NCBI RefSeq assembly: GCF_019393635.1
Contig: NC_057863.1
Location: 572,578,284-572,642,283, forward strand
Length of the DNA: 64,000 nucleotides
Reading direction: 5' to 3'
DNA from: Dromiciops gliroides
Lineage: Eukaryota; Chordata; Mammalia; Microbiotheria; Microbiotheriidae
Shown: positions 10,704 through 22,124 of the stretch, in pieces
Numbering within the stretch: position 1 is the stretch's first letter
Layout of the letters: the number at the start of each line of letters is the position of its first letter
The notes under the pieces: model-generated
The model's input: only the letters and a program-made list of their open reading frames with translations
The model's database searches: none
Told to the model about the DNA's origin: nothing
Position numbers and translations under genes: made by a program

Positions 10704-11867
10704 AGAACTTATTTTTTAATGATTAACATACTTTCACTTCATCATAACTCCCCCACTCTAGCCCCCAGCTATCACTGCTCAAATCTCATTCTTGGTCTCC
10801 CACTGACCACTGGTCTTATTCCCATCACCCCTCAACCCAACCCCACCTGGATCCCACACCAAAACTGCCTGTCTCTTCCTGCTATGCTCTTTGCAAAGCC
10901 TCTTCCATAGAGGTAACAAATGAGCTTTCATCTTCAACCTTTTCCTTTCTCACTCAGAGCTGGCTCACTCCTGATGGCACAGGTTCCTGATGGCAGTCTT
11001 GCCAACATCTGTTGCACTTTCACTAATGCACTCCGACAACATCTCTCACATATAAACCCTTCTCTCCTTTGGCACTGCCATCATCTTGGTGCAGGTGCTC
11101 AACCCTTCTCACCGGGACTATGGCAATAGCCTCCTGAGTGTTATATCAGCTACAAGTCTCTTCGCAATCCCAATCCAATCAATCAGTAAATCAATCAATC
11201 AACATTTATTAAGCACCTAATAAGTACCAGGCACTGTGCTAAGGACATCCTCTACTTGGCTGTCAAATAAATCTTCCTAAAGTATAGATAATACCATTTT
11301 CCTCTTCCCACTCTACCCCCAATTCAAATAACTCCATTTGCTCCCCTTTGCCTACAGGATCAGATAAAGATTCCTCTGTTTGGTTTTAAAAGTCCCTCAT
11401 AACCTGGCCCCTTCCTACCTTTCTAGTCTTCTTATATATTATATCATCCTATAATCTCATGAACTAGTCAGTGACACTGGTGTACTTACTGTTCTTTGAA
11501 CAAGATACTCCATCTCGAGACTCTGGGCATTTTCGCTGGCTGTCCCTCATGCCTGGAATTCTCTCACTCCTCATCTCCACCTCCTAGTTTTCCTGGTTTC
11601 CTTCTAGTTTCAGCTGAAGCCCCACTATCTTCAGGAAGCCCTTCCCAGTCCTTCTTAATCTTTGTGTTTTACCTCTGAGATTATCTCCAATTCACCTTGT
11701 ATATATCCTGTTTGTACATAGTTGGTTTTGTGCTATCTCCCCCATTAGACTGTGAGCTCTATGAAAGGGTTTGTTTTTATGCCTTTCTTTGTATCCCTAG
11801 CATTTAACACTGTTTCTGACACAAAGGAGGTGTTTCACAAATGTTTGTTGACTGATTGACTAATCCT
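10704..11867 (+). mobile_element. L2 3' region (sense)
   Basis: Plus-strand L2: remnants of RT-thumb coding (a RDYGNSLLSV-like peptide near 11120), then a 3' part with 'gcctggaattctctcactcc', 'aggaagcccttcccagtcct', 'ctgtgagctctatgaaaggg' and an end 'tgtttgttgactgattgac'. A small antisense L2 piece lies at about 11172-11250. It interrupts the antisense L2 around it. Confidence 0.7.
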
Positions 11868-11985
11868 AGAAGCAAGAAGTGGAACTTCTTGAGTAGGAAA
11901 ATGACAGACTTGACTAATGGAATATATCACTTTGGCAGATTGTGGAAGATGGAAATTTGAGGCAAGCAGAACAATCAGAGTTATT

Positions 11986-12415
11986 TCATTTGGAACTATG
12001 CCCAAAGGGCTATAAAACTGTTCATACCCTTTGATCCAGTAATACCACTGCTAGGTCTATATCCGAAAGATATAAAAAATAAGGGAAAAGGACCTATTTG
12101 TATAGAAATATTTATAGCAGCTCTTTTTGTGGTGGCTAAGAATCAGAAATCGAATGGATGCCCATTAATTGGAGAATGGCTAAACAAGATGTGGTATATG
12201 ATGGTGATGGAATATTATTGTGCTATAAGAAATGACAAGCAGCATGATTTTAGAAAGACTTATATGAACTGATGAAAAGTGAAGTGAAGAGAACCAGGAG
12301 AACATTATACACAGTAACAGCAATATTGTATGATGAAGAACTGAATGACTTAATTATTCTCAGCAACATAATGATCCAAGACAATCCCAAAGGACTAATG
12401 ATTTTTTAAAAAGAA
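11986..12415 (+). mobile_element. L1 ORF2 C-terminus and 3' UTR start
   Basis: Plus-strand 'ggaactatgcccaaagggct' onward encodes the PFDPAIPLLG-type ORF2 C-terminal motif, with 'aatgatccaagacaatccca' near its end. It stops in an A-rich run where the next L1 segment begins. Confidence 0.8.
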
Positions 12416-12545
12416 AGAAGAAAGCCAAATTACCAGTATCAAAAATGAAAAGGGTGAATTTACCACCAATGAAAAGGGAATTAAAGCAACAATTAGGAGC
12501 TATTTTGCCCAACTATATGCCAATAAATTTGGCAATCTAAGCGAA

Positions 12546-13350
12546 ATGGATGAGTATTTACAAAAATTAAAATTGCCCAGATTAACAAAAGAAGAAATAA
12601 AATCCTTGAATAAGCCCATTTTAGAAAAAGAAAAATCTCCAGGGCCAGATAGGTTTACAAGTGAATTCTACCAAACATTTAAACAACAATTCATTCCAAT
12701 ACTATACAAACTATTTGGAAAAATAGGTAAAGAAGGAATCCTACCAAATTCCTTTTATGAGATAAATATGGTGCTGATACCTAAATCAGGAAGAGCAAAA
12801 ACAGAGAAAGAAAATTATAGACCAACCTCCCTAATGAATATTGATGCAAAAATTCTAAATAGAATATTGGCAAAGAGATTATAGCAATTTATCACCAAGA
12901 TAATACACTATGACCAGGTAGGATTTATACCAGGAATGCAGGGTTGGTTCAATGTTAGGAAAACTATCAACCTAATCGACCACATGAATAACAAAACTAA
13001 CCAAAATCATATGATTATCTCAATAGATGCAGAGAAAGCTTTTGACAAAATGCAGCATCCTTTCCTATTAAAAACACTAGAAAGCATAGGAATAAGTGGA
13101 GCTTTCCTTAAGATGATGAATATTATCTATCTAAAACCATCAGGAAGCATTATATGTAATGGAGATAAGTTAGAAGCATTCACAACAAGACCGGGAATGA
13201 AATAAGGATGTCTATTATCACCACTATTGTTCAATATTGTACTAGAAATATTAGCCTTAGCAATAAGAGAAGAAAGAAAAGGAAATTGAAGGAATTAGAA
13301 TAAGCAAGGAAAAAACAAAACTATCACTCTTTGCAAATGATAATGATGTT
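12546..13350 (+). pseudogene. L1 ORF2 reverse transcriptase, dead
   Basis: Two readable blocks (12546-12884 and 12936-13205) are the fingers and palm of an L1-type reverse transcriptase, which in intact elements copies L1 RNA at the nicked target. The first breaks at a TAG (12882-12884) in a position that normally reads on; the second at a TAA near 13203, just before the conserved GCPLSPLLFNI-type block, which is still visible downstream. The catalytic F-A-D-D box reads F-A-N-D at 13330-13341, so the first catalytic Asp is lost. It has no relation to WDFY2. Confidence 0.85.
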
Positions 13351-13888
13351 ATACTTATAGAACCCTAAAGAATCAATTACAAAACTACTTGAAACAATTA
13401 ACAGCTCTAGCAAAGTTTCAGGATATAACATGAACCTACATAAATTATCAGCATTTCTATATATGAACAATAAAGCCCAGCAGCAACAGATAGAAAGAGA
13501 AATTCCATTTAAAATAACTATAGACAATATAAAATATTTGGGAGTCTACCTGCCAAGGCAAACTTAGGAACTATATGAACACAATTACAAAACAGTTTTC
13601 ACACAAATTAAATCAGATCTAAACAAATGGAAAAATATCAATTGCTCATGGGTAGGCTGAGCTAATGTAATAAAAATGACAATTCTACCTAAATTTACTT
13701 ATTCAGTGCTATACCAATCGAACTACCAAAAATTATTTCATAGAGCTAGAAAAAATAATTCATCTGGAAGAACAAAAGGTCAAGAATATCAAGGAAATTA
13801 ATGAAAAAATGCAAAGGAAGGTGACCCTTTGACCCAGCAATACCACTGCTAGTCTATATCCCAAAGAGATCATAAAAATGGGAGAAGG

Positions 13889-14339
13889 CCAGGAGAACAT
13901 TGTACACAGTATCATGAACATTATGTGCTGATCAACTGTGATAGACTTGATTCTTCTCAGCAATACAATGATCCAAGATAGTTACAAAGGACTCATGATG
14001 GAAAAGGCTCTCCAAATCCAGGAAAAAAAAAAAAACAAACCAAGAACTGTGGAATATGGATGCAGATTGAACCATACAATTTCTTTTGGTTTTGGTGCTG
14101 CTGTTTTTCTTTTTTGAGGTTTTTCCTTTTTGCTCTGATTCTTCTTTCACAGCAAGACTAATGCAGAAATTTGTTTAATGTTATTATACATATATAACCT
14201 ATATCAGATTACTTACTGTCTTGGGGAGGGGGGGAAAGGGAGAAAAATTTGAAACTAGAAATCTTATAAAAACAAATGTTGAAAACTATCTCTACATGTA
14301 ACTGGAAAATAATAAAATACTTTTATAATTTAAAAAAAA
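13889..14339 (+). mobile_element. 5'-truncated L1 nested in L1, with TSD
   Basis: A 451-bp L1 3' end ('ccaggagaacattgtacaca' to an A-rich tail) splits the older L1. GGGAGAAGG occurs at both borders (13880-13888 and 14340-14348), and the host L1 reads through when the insert is removed. Confidence 0.85.
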
Positions 14340-14984
14340 GGGAGAAGGACCCACATGTACAAAAATATTTATAGCTGCTCTTTTTGTGGTGGCAAAGAAT
14401 CGGAAATTGAGGGGATATCCATCAGTTGGGGAAAGGCTAAACAAGTTGTGGTATATGAATGTAAGGAATGTAAGAAATGATGAGCAGGTGGATTTCAGGA
14501 AAACCTGGAAAGACTTACATGAATTAATGCTGAGTGAAATGAGCAGAACCAATAGAGCACTGTACACAGTATCAACATTGTGTGATGATCAACTATGATA
14601 GACTTAGTTCTTCTCAGCAATACAATGATCCAAGGCAATTCCAAAACACTAATGATGGAAAATGTTCTCCACATCCAGGAAAAGAATTATGGAGTCTGAA
14701 TGCAGATTGAAGCATATCACTTTTGTTGTTGTTTTGTTGTTATTCTTTCTTCTTTCTTGTGTTTTTTTTCTTTTGTTCTGATTCTTCTCTCATAACATGA
14801 CTAATGTGGAAATATTTTTAACATGATTGTAATGTATAACCTACATCAGATTACTCAATGGCTTTGAGAGGGGGGAGGGAAGGGAGGGTGGAAGAAAAAT
14901 TTGGAACTCAAAATGTTATAAAAATGAATGTTGAAAACTATCTTTACATGTAATTGGAAAAATTAAAATAAAATACTATTAAAA

Positions 14985-15260
14985 ATACTATCTGCCTCCA
15001 GAGGAAAAAAACTGATATTGTTTGAGTACAGACTGAAGCATGCTATTTTCACTTTCTTTCATTCTTTTTATTTTATTCCAGTCTTCTCATATAAAATGAC
15101 TAATATGGAAATGTTTTTCATGATTGCACATGTATAACATATATCTGTTTACCATCTCAGGGATGGGAAAGGGGATGGAGGAAGAAAGGGAGGGATAGAA
15201 TTTGGAACCCAAAACTTAAAAAAAAGAAATGTTAAAATTTGTTTTAATATATAATTGGGG
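14985..15260 (+). mobile_element. L1 3' UTR, different subfamily
   Basis: 'ctgcctccagaggaaaaaaa', 'catgattgcacatgtataac' and 'ggaacccaaaacttaaaa' mark a third L1 3' end with a tail distinct from the two before it. Confidence 0.7.
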
Positions 15261-15405
15261 GCAGCTAGATGGCGCAGTGGATAAAGCACAGGCCCTGGAC
15301 TCAGGAGCACCTGAGTTCAAATCCCAACCTCAGGCACTTGACACTTATTAGCTGTGTGACTCTGGGCAAGTCATTTAACCCTCATTGCCCTGCAAAACAA
15401 AGAAA
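15261..15405 (+). mobile_element. tRNA SINE with TSD
   Basis: Plus-strand full-length SINE. AATATATAATTGGGG lies at 15246-15260 and 15406-15420. Confidence 0.93.
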
Positions 15406-15440
15406 AATATATAATTGGGGGTGGGATAAACATACCAACT

Positions 15441-15442
<2 letters not shown>

Positions 15443-15482
<40 letters not shown>
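15443..15482 (+). repeat. (CA)n microsatellite
   Basis: About 19 uninterrupted CA units. Confidence 0.95.
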
Positions 15483-15484
<2 letters not shown>

Positions 15485-15492
15485 AACACAAA

Positions 15493-15765
15493 GGTTATTT
15501 CAATAGTCCAGGCAAGAGGTGACGAGGGCCTGAAAAAGGGTGGTTGCTATGTAAATGGCAAGAGAGAAATATATGTGAGAGACATGGTGGAGGCAAAATT
15601 CACAAGCCTTGGCAATTGATTGGCCATTGGGAATGAGAAAGGATGAGGAGTTGAGGATTACTGGTAAATTCTTAAAGTTAGCAGTGACTATAAAGATGGT
15701 GGTACCCACTAAAAAATAGGGCCATGCCTATAGGAATAACAATGAAAGGACAAATCTGGTAGAAG
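15493..15765 (-). mobile_element. L2 ORF2 fragment (antisense)
   Basis: 'tttcaatagtccaggcaaga' and 'ggtggttgctatgtaaat' are antisense L2. On the minus strand it encodes the post-palm region (IAKACEFCLHHVS, LFQALVTSCLDY). A 3'-end scrap lies at about 15832-15900. Confidence 0.75.
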
Positions 15766-15920
15766 TCTTCTGGTAGAAGTTTTTCCATAGTCAACTAAAG
15801 TTACTGGCAGTGACTCTCAAAAAGTATTAATCAGCCAAAAGAAATTTATTGAGAGCCTACTACATGCATGGCACTGTTGGTTGGGTAAGACCTCTATAAG
15901 TCTCTGATATTCAGAAACTC

Positions 15921-16548
15921 AAAATTCTGTACCCCCAATGTGATATTTTTTCATCATCCTAGCAAAAAATTAACTTTCTAGCCCTTTTATTTAGTGCTGA
16001 TCTCAAAAAAGTATTAGATATAGGGTTTTTTTTTAAAGTACTTAATCTTTAGCTTATGACATAAATCTTTTCGATCTTAAGCCCTGGAAATGAAACTGTA
16101 TACTTTAGAAGTTCAAATAATCCTTTAAGAATTTAATGGAAAAGATCAATATTAAAAGGTATGCAATCTGTATTATCAATAACATCTTGGCTTCTATTTC
16201 TTTTTAGGTCTTCAATTTATTCTCTTCTCCATCTGTCCTCTGCTTTTTATTTCTTTATCAAGGCAATCCTTTTTTCTCTGTGTTTGGTGCTTGGTTCTTT
16301 CTTCCAGGCACTGAATAATAGTTGAAGAAAGAAAATAATACTGAGCTCTTCTGGCACAAAAGCACTTTTTTAATGGCATTTGCTGTTACTAAAGGAAATT
16401 AACCTGGTCCTAATAATCTCACTCAAAGAGAAGCTTCTTTGATAAAGGACATTTATATGGGGCTATTCTACTAACACTGAGAAATGCTGCTGGAACCCCG
16501 AGTCCTTCTCCCTGAGGGATAACTCCTGCTCAAGGTCCAGATGGGGGT
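15921..16548. other. unique intergenic DNA
   Basis: No repeat or exon recognised. Confidence 0.4.
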
Positions 16549-16990
16549 CTGTATCAATAAGCATTTATTAAGTGCCTACTATGTGTCAGACACTGTGCTG
16601 AGCAGTGAGGGTACAAAGCAAGGTAAAAGAAAGATCCTTCTCTCAAGGAGCTCATAATCTAATGGGGGAGACAACAAGCAAATATATGCAAACAAGCTGT
16701 ATGCAGGATAAATAGGACATAATTAACTAGAATTAAGAGGGGATGGGAATGGTTTCCTGTAGATGATGGGATTTCAGCTGGAACTTGAAGGAAGCCAGGG
16801 AAGCCAGAAGGTAGAGATAAGGAGGAAGGGTATCCTGGGTATGGGGGACAGCCAGAGAAAAAGCCCAAAGCCAAGAGATGGATTATCTTGTATGTGGAAC
16901 AACAAGAAGTGCAGTGTCAATGGATTGAAGAATTCATGGTGGGGAGGAGAGTGAGGGGTTGTAAGATGTAAGAGGTCTAGAAAGGTCTTA
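16549..16990 (-). mobile_element. L2 3' half (antisense)
   Basis: Begins 'caataagcatttattaagtg' and runs through 'ggagctcataatctaatggg' and 'gggggacagccagagaaa'. On the minus strand the end of ORF2 and the 3' UTR are recognisable. Confidence 0.8.
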
Positions 16991-16994
16991 AAAC

Positions 16995-17097
16995 ATTAAT
17001 ACAGTGCTTTAAGGCTTGCAAAGCATTTTACAGATATTATCTCATTTGGTCCTCCACCTAATAAGAATAATAATAGCTAACATTTATATAAGGCTTA
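16995..17097 (-). mobile_element. MIR-type SINE, left part
   Basis: Two diverged antisense MIR pieces (16995-17062 and 17070-17097). The second ('aataatagctaacatttata') continues at 18305 after the candidate LTR insertion. Confidence 0.65.
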
Positions 17098-17103
17098 CTC
17101 TTC

Positions 17104-18304
17104 TGACCATTAAAAATATGAGAGACAAACTGTATAACTTTAAAATTTTATTAGTAAGGCCAGCAGGTTATTAATAAAAAGATGGTCATTGGGCATCTCT
17201 CTCTGACCAAAGACCCCTAATGGCAGTGGGGTCACAGCTTATATGCCCTTTGAATAGGAGCTGTTCTTAAGGGATGCTTAATCACTTCTGATTGTTTAAT
17301 CAAATGGTAGGTGGGCCATCTAGGGGTACTTGACTTAGGTCACTCAAATGTAGGTCAAAGAGACATCAATTTCCATATCACCTGTCTTGAGAAAAGGGAA
17401 AAATCAACATTTTCCTAGGACCTGTCTGAGTAGACACAATGAACAAGATTACACCCATTAGCCCAAACTTAGAACTTCTTTTACTGTTTGATTAGATCTT
17501 GGCCTGGGTAGATCTTTAAGAGAAATTTCCCACACTAGTTGATTTCTGGATGAGGAAGTAAGAAAGGGGAAAAACCTTGGTCCTAATTGTTTGGGCCAAA
17601 TTTAGTATGGGGAGAGCTAATTGGGCGGCTCACCATAATATTGGGGTTCAGAAAATAATGAGAAACCTCTAGGTCCAGAGTTTCCTCTCTTCCAAACTTC
17701 GTTTTTTTTTTTAGTTGTTTCACTCAGACACTTTTCCACAAACAAATCAGGTTTTATTAATAGGAACAATTTTTTTTAATAGGAACAAACTTACAACACA
17801 AGTGAAGTTAATAGTGTCAGGGACAATGAGAAAGGGGTTAGAGAAAGGGAAAGATATGACCCACTTCTCAGATGGTTAGAATCTTAATCTCTGGAGTAAA
17901 AATGCCCTAAGGTACCTTGAATAAACTCTGCTTCCTTAGCTACTCAAAACAGCCTGGCTTGAACAAAAGCTGACTCAAACCCTAAACTTGCTTCCAGCTC
18001 AGCTGGCCTAAAGAGCCAGCCTCGTTTCAACAACACAAACTCACCACCACCTGGAATCTGTAGTTCTAAGGAGAATCAGCTGTGCAGTATCTACTGGTTT
18101 AGTCCGAAGGTCAACCACCACTAGCTCCTCTCTCTCTCTCTCTCTCCCAATTTTTCTATTTTTTTGTCCCTCCCTGAGTTCTCCTTTTTCCTTCTTGCCT
18201 CTCCCACCAGAAGGGAGGTTCTTAGCCATGCTGAGTCTCCAATTGGTTCAACACAATACAATAATTATTTATTAAATATAAATGAGAAAATTTCATCTCT
18301 CACA
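17104..18304 (-). mobile_element. candidate 1.2-kb solo LTR inside a MIR
   Basis: The MIR is split here. Read on the minus strand, the insert starts TGTGAGAG and ends GGTCA, the TG…CA ends of an LTR. Flanking 6-mers CTCTTC (17098-17103) and CTCTGT (18305-18310) would be a diverged TSD. A TATA-like CATATAAG (17238-17245) and a polyadenylation-signal-like AATAAA (17147-17152, both minus strand) sit near the 3' end in the right order. A second AATAAA occurs in the presumed U3. No coding domain and no second LTR. The family is not recognised. Confidence 0.5.
18128..18148 (+). repeat. (CT)n tract
   Basis: Pure TC repeat of about 10 units within the candidate LTR. Confidence 0.85.
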
Positions 18305-18532
18305 CTCTGTGCCAGGCACGGTGCTTTACAATTATCTCATTTGATCCTCACAAACCCTGGGTGGTATGTGCTATGAACATCCCCATTTTACAGATGAGGA
18401 AACTGAGGCAAACAGAGTTAAGTGACTTGCCCAAGGTCACTTATCTAGTAAGTATCTGAGGCTGGATTTAAACTTAGGTCTTCCTGACTCCATGTCTGAC
18501 CCTCTATCCATTGGGCCACCCAGCTAGCTCTG
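18305..18532 (-). mobile_element. MIR/MAR1-type SINE, right part
   Basis: 'gatgaggaaactgaggcaaa', 'gttaagtgacttgcccaagg' and the head-like end 'gccacccagctag' continue the MIR from 17097. Confidence 0.75.
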
Positions 18533-19139
18533 AGGTAACTTTTCATTCTCACAGGTACCATTCTATACTTTCATGCATTCAATCAAGCATTGTTTGCTAC
18601 AGAAGTGTAATAGCTGGAATGACCATATAGTTCCGGAAAAGATCCTGAGAAGAGTAAAATCTGGATCTTCACATACAGGCTGAGAACTCACCAGACAGTA
18701 GGTTTGCTTCTCCCACCACCCCCATTTCCTTTCTCCTCTTTGCTTCCAGGCCAGCAGCTCCTTGTGTTTTTAAATCAAACCAGTAATGCATCTCACCTCC
18801 AGCATGTACTTTAGGTAGACCAGTAGCAACAGATCAAGGCACTATTATACTATTAGTTCATATTGACTTCCAGCAAGCAATCTATGGTTTCTAACAATTC
18901 CAAATAATTAACATTTAGGTAGAGGAAGCCTCTCTAATATAGGAACTGCCTATTGCTTCAGTTTGAGATTTTTCCTTCTTCTCTTTCTCCTTCTTGAACC
19001 TCATAGCTATGGAAACCCCATTTGCTGTCTCTCAGCCCTAGGGCCTAATTTCTCACATGGCCCCAGTTGTCATAGGATAGATGACTGTCCTAATGTTCAC
19101 AGCTAGGCCCCACTTCTCAAGGAATTAGGAATTAGCCAT
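18533..19139. other. unique intergenic DNA
   Basis: Nothing recognised. Confidence 0.4.
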
Positions 19140-19142
19140 GTA

Positions 19143-19265
19143 TTCAGCTGATAACAATGAAATTCACCACACATTATCAAGTGCCTACTATTTTCAAGGT
19201 ACTGTGCTAATTGCTGGGATTACACAGAGGGGAAAAAAAGGGAATGATCCTTTGAAGCTTCCAGT
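19143..19265 (-). mobile_element. L2 3' fragment (antisense)
   Basis: 'atcaagtgcctactatttt' and 'ggtactgtgctaattgctgg' match the L2 3' end in reverse. Confidence 0.6.
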
Positions 19266-19279
19266 AAAAACTGAAATAC

Positions 19280-19443
19280 AGGGGGCATCTAGCTGGAGCA
19301 GTGGATAAAGCACTGGCCCTGGATTCAGGAGGACCTCAGTTCAAATCCAGCCTCAGACACTTGACACTAGCTATGTGACCCTGAGCAAGTCACTTAACTC
19401 TCATTGCCCCACAAAAAAACAAAAACACAACCCCCCCAAAATA
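19280..19443 (+). mobile_element. tRNA SINE
   Basis: Plus-strand SINE with a short core deletion and A-rich tail. Its flanks (AAACTGAAATACAG and AAACCCTGAATACAG) look like a diverged TSD. Confidence 0.85.
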
Positions 19444-19454
19444 AAACCCTGAAT

Positions 19455-19575
19455 ACAGCTTTTTATCACCTGCTAGACTATAAATTCAATGAGTGAATAA
19501 TATTGGCACTAACTTGTTCCGTCACCATAGCCTAGGATAGTGCTCTGCTCAAGGTAGGCACCTAATACATAGGTA
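19455..19575 (+). mobile_element. L2 3' end (sense)
   Basis: 'ctagactataaattcaatga' to 'caaggtaggcacctaatac' is a diverged L2 3' end. Confidence 0.55.
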
Positions 19576-20125
19576 AAGGATAAGGTGGTCTTCCTGTCCT
19601 TTGATAGGAAGTCCTATTCCTTTCTGTCTTCTTCAGGAGCTTCTCCAGCATCATTCCCTCTCCCCCTAAACTCCACCCCACCCCCCAAGTCATGCTATGA
19701 GTAAGGATCATCAGAAGAAAAGCAAATATTCCATTCTGAGAACTGGGAGGATTCTGGTTTGCCCAGATTGCAGAAAGCATGTGCTAAAGAAAAGAAGGGG
19801 TTGTGGTTGTCAGATTTTAGAGGATCTCGAATATTAATCCATGCCTAGATATTGGGGGAGGAGGAATGCCTATTCATTGTGTTGTTAGTAATTAGGATTT
19901 TTTTACTCTTTTTTTTAAGATGTCATCTCCAGAATTTACCTTCAGGTAGGAAGCACCAGTCAGCCAGTGACTCAGAACTTTGAAGTTAGAGATATGATTG
20001 GATTCTATAGCTGGAAGAAAGTACAAATATTTGATGCTAATTACTAAGGCTAATTATCAGCTTACCTCTGTCAATGAGTTGAGAGATTGAGCAGGGCCAT
20101 AGGAGTGGCCCAAGTTCATAAAGAA
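19576..20125. other. unique intergenic DNA
   Basis: No repeat or coding exon recognised. Confidence 0.4.
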
Positions 20126-20129
20126 GAGG

Positions 20130-20540
20130 TTTCATCAGCAAACAGGTTGCACAGAACTTGGAGTCAGGAAGACCTGACTTCAGATCCTGCTTCAGACACT
20201 TAACTGGTTTTGTTTCTACCTTGGGCAAACCACTTAACCTCTGCATGCCTCCGTTTCCTCATCTGTAACATGAGGATAATAATAGTATCTACCTCCCAGG
20301 GTAGTTGTGGAGATCAAATGAGTTAACATATATAAATCACTTTGCAAACTTTGAAGTACTCTATAAATTCTAATTTAATTTTTTTTTTTTTTGGTGAGGC
20401 AATTGGGTTAAGTGACTTGCCTAGGGTCACACAGCTAGTAAGTGTCTGAGGCTGGATTTGAACTCAGGTACTCCTGAATCCAGGGCCAGTGCTCTATCCA
20501 CTACACCACCTAGCTGCCCCTCACTCTGTAAATTCTAGCT
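20130..20540 (+). mobile_element. MIR-type SINE, interrupted
   Basis: Plus-strand MIR: 'cttggagtcaggaagacct', 'cgtttcctcatctgtaacat' and 'caaactttgaagtactctat'. It is split near its 3' end by the SINE at 20373-20522. Confidence 0.75.
20373..20522 (-). mobile_element. tRNA SINE in the MIR 3' end
   Basis: Minus-strand SINE. Flanks ACTCTATAAATTCTA (20358-20372) and ACTCTGTAAATTCTA (20523-20537) are the TSD. Confidence 0.9.
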
Positions 20541-20550
20541 CTCATTACTT

Positions 20551-20805
20551 GTTCAGCCATTTTCTTTCCCAGTCATGTCCAACTCTTCTTGACCCCATTT
20601 GGGGATCTTCTTGGCAAAGATGATGGGTGATTTGCCATTTCCTTCTCCAGGTCAGTTTACCAATGATGAAACTGAGGCAAATTAGGTTAAGTGACTTGCC
20701 CAGGGTCATACAACTAGCAAGTGTCTGAGGCCAGATTTGAACTCATGAAGAGGAGTCTTCCTGATTTCTAGCCCAGGGCTCTATCTACTAGGCCAATTTA
20801 TTTAG
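20551..20805 (-). mobile_element. MAR1-like SINE with RTE-type tail
   Basis: Antisense MIR-like body plus the tail seen as 'cagtcatgtccaactcttct' and 'gaccccatttggggatcttc'. That tail resembles RTE/BovB LINE 3' ends. Several such SINEs occur in the window. Confidence 0.75.
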
Positions 20806-20955
20806 GAGGTCAATCTTGGAATTGGACTAGGATGACAAACATAAACTCATAAAGAGATTTCACCAATAAGAGCTGGAATAGCTCAGTGAATTTGCTTCAG
20901 CTAAAGCATTCAGCAAAAATTCTCAAAAAATATGTGTGATAAAAATTCACCCAAT

Positions 20956-21190
20956 CTTTTGATAGGCATATAGGTGGAATAGTGGATAGAGGCTTGGACT
21001 TGGAGACAGGAAGACCTGAGTTTGAATCCTGCCTCATACACTTACTAGCTGTGTGATCCTGGGCAAAACACAACTTTTCTGTGCCTCAGTTTCCTCATCT
21101 GTAAGATGAGGATAATAAGACCTCCTAGGGCTATTATGAGAATCAAATGAGTTAGTATATGTAAATTGCAAATTGTATTATTGTTATTAT
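20956..21190 (+). mobile_element. MIR-type SINE
   Basis: Complete plus-strand MIR: head ('gtggaatagtggatagagg'), core ('cacttactagctgtgtgat') and a 3' part ending 'tattattgttattattt'. Confidence 0.8.
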
Positions 21191-21974
21191 TTACTTGAAT
21201 AACTCTCATCTGGGGAAATGCACTGCTTTATGAGGCAACACTTACTATTTTTTTTTTTACTTACTATTTTTTTGATCATTCTAATTCTTAGGAAGTTTTT
21301 CCTTTCCTCAAGCCTAAGCCTTCCTCTTTGCCACTTTTGTCTCTTCCTCTTAGTTATCTTCCAGGGACAAGCAGAGAAAGTGTCCTCCCCTTTCCCCAGC
21401 GATTGGCAGCCCTTCCAAATACTTGAAAACAACCATTATATCTCCCCCTAAGATTTGTCTTCTCCTGGCTAAAAATCTCTAGTTCTAGATTCTCATATGA
21501 ATGAAAGTGAAGCTCTTTATGGTTCTGGTAGCCTTACCTGGACCATTTCCAACTTATCAAGGTACACAGTACTCCAGATGTGCTCTGATTGGTGTCTTTT
21601 ATTAAACTTGCAGGCCCCAGACTTCTAGATGTTTTTCACATGAACTGCTGTCTCATTTTGACTTCCTTATTTTGTACTTATAAAGCTGATTTTTTAAAAA
21701 ATGTGTTACAATTTACATTACTGTCTATTACATATGATCATATTAGATTTGGCCCACTGCTGTGTCACATCAAGATCTTTTTAGATCCCAGATTTGCTAC
21801 GTGTTAGCTATCTCTCCTAAATTTTTGTCATTTGCTAATCATACCATCTAGGCTTTTACTGGGAACATTAATAAAAGTGCTAACTACTTCCTAACCTACT
21901 TCATAATAGGTAGTCCAACAGTTTTCAAAGTATGGTTCTGAGACCATGAGACTCTTTCAGGAGTCCTTGAGGTC

Positions 21975-22124
21975 AGGGCAGCTAGGTGGTACAGTGGATA
22001 AAGCACTGGCCCTGGATTCAGGAGGACCTGAGTTCAAATCTAGTCTCAGACACTTGACACTTACTAGCTGTGTGACCCTGGGCAAGTCACTTAACCCTCA
22101 TTGCCCCACCAAAAGAAAAAAAAA
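21975..22124 (+). mobile_element. tRNA SINE within the hAT element
   Basis: Plus-strand full-length SINE. GTCCTTGAGGT occurs at 21963-21973 and 22139-22149, but about 14 extra bases ('tgaacatcttagtg') lie between the A tail and the right copy. Confidence 0.88.

Larger units (their letters stand above)
9985..11985 (-). mobile_element. L2 antisense fragment split by a sense L2
   Basis: 9985-10370 ('gtgaagggtttaaatgccaa') and 11868-11985 ('aatcctagaagcaagaagtg', then 'cttgagtaggaaaatgac') are consecutive parts of one antisense L2. The 1.5-kb gap is filled by a plus-strand L2 and a SINE. The head-only SINE at 10216-10308 sits in the left part. Confidence 0.65.
12416..14970 (+). mobile_element. 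L1 with reverse transcriptase remnant, interrupted
   Basis: 12416-13830 carries the L1 ORF2 reverse transcriptase, in order: [43 protein letters not shown] and the catalytic loop. An internal deletion then joins it to the ORF2 C-terminal region (about 13830-13888), which continues at 14340-14970 after a nested L1 insertion. Stops at about 12882 and 13202, plus frameshifts, kill it. It ends in a TTGGAACTCAAAATGTTA-type 3' UTR and A-rich tail. Confidence 0.85.
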
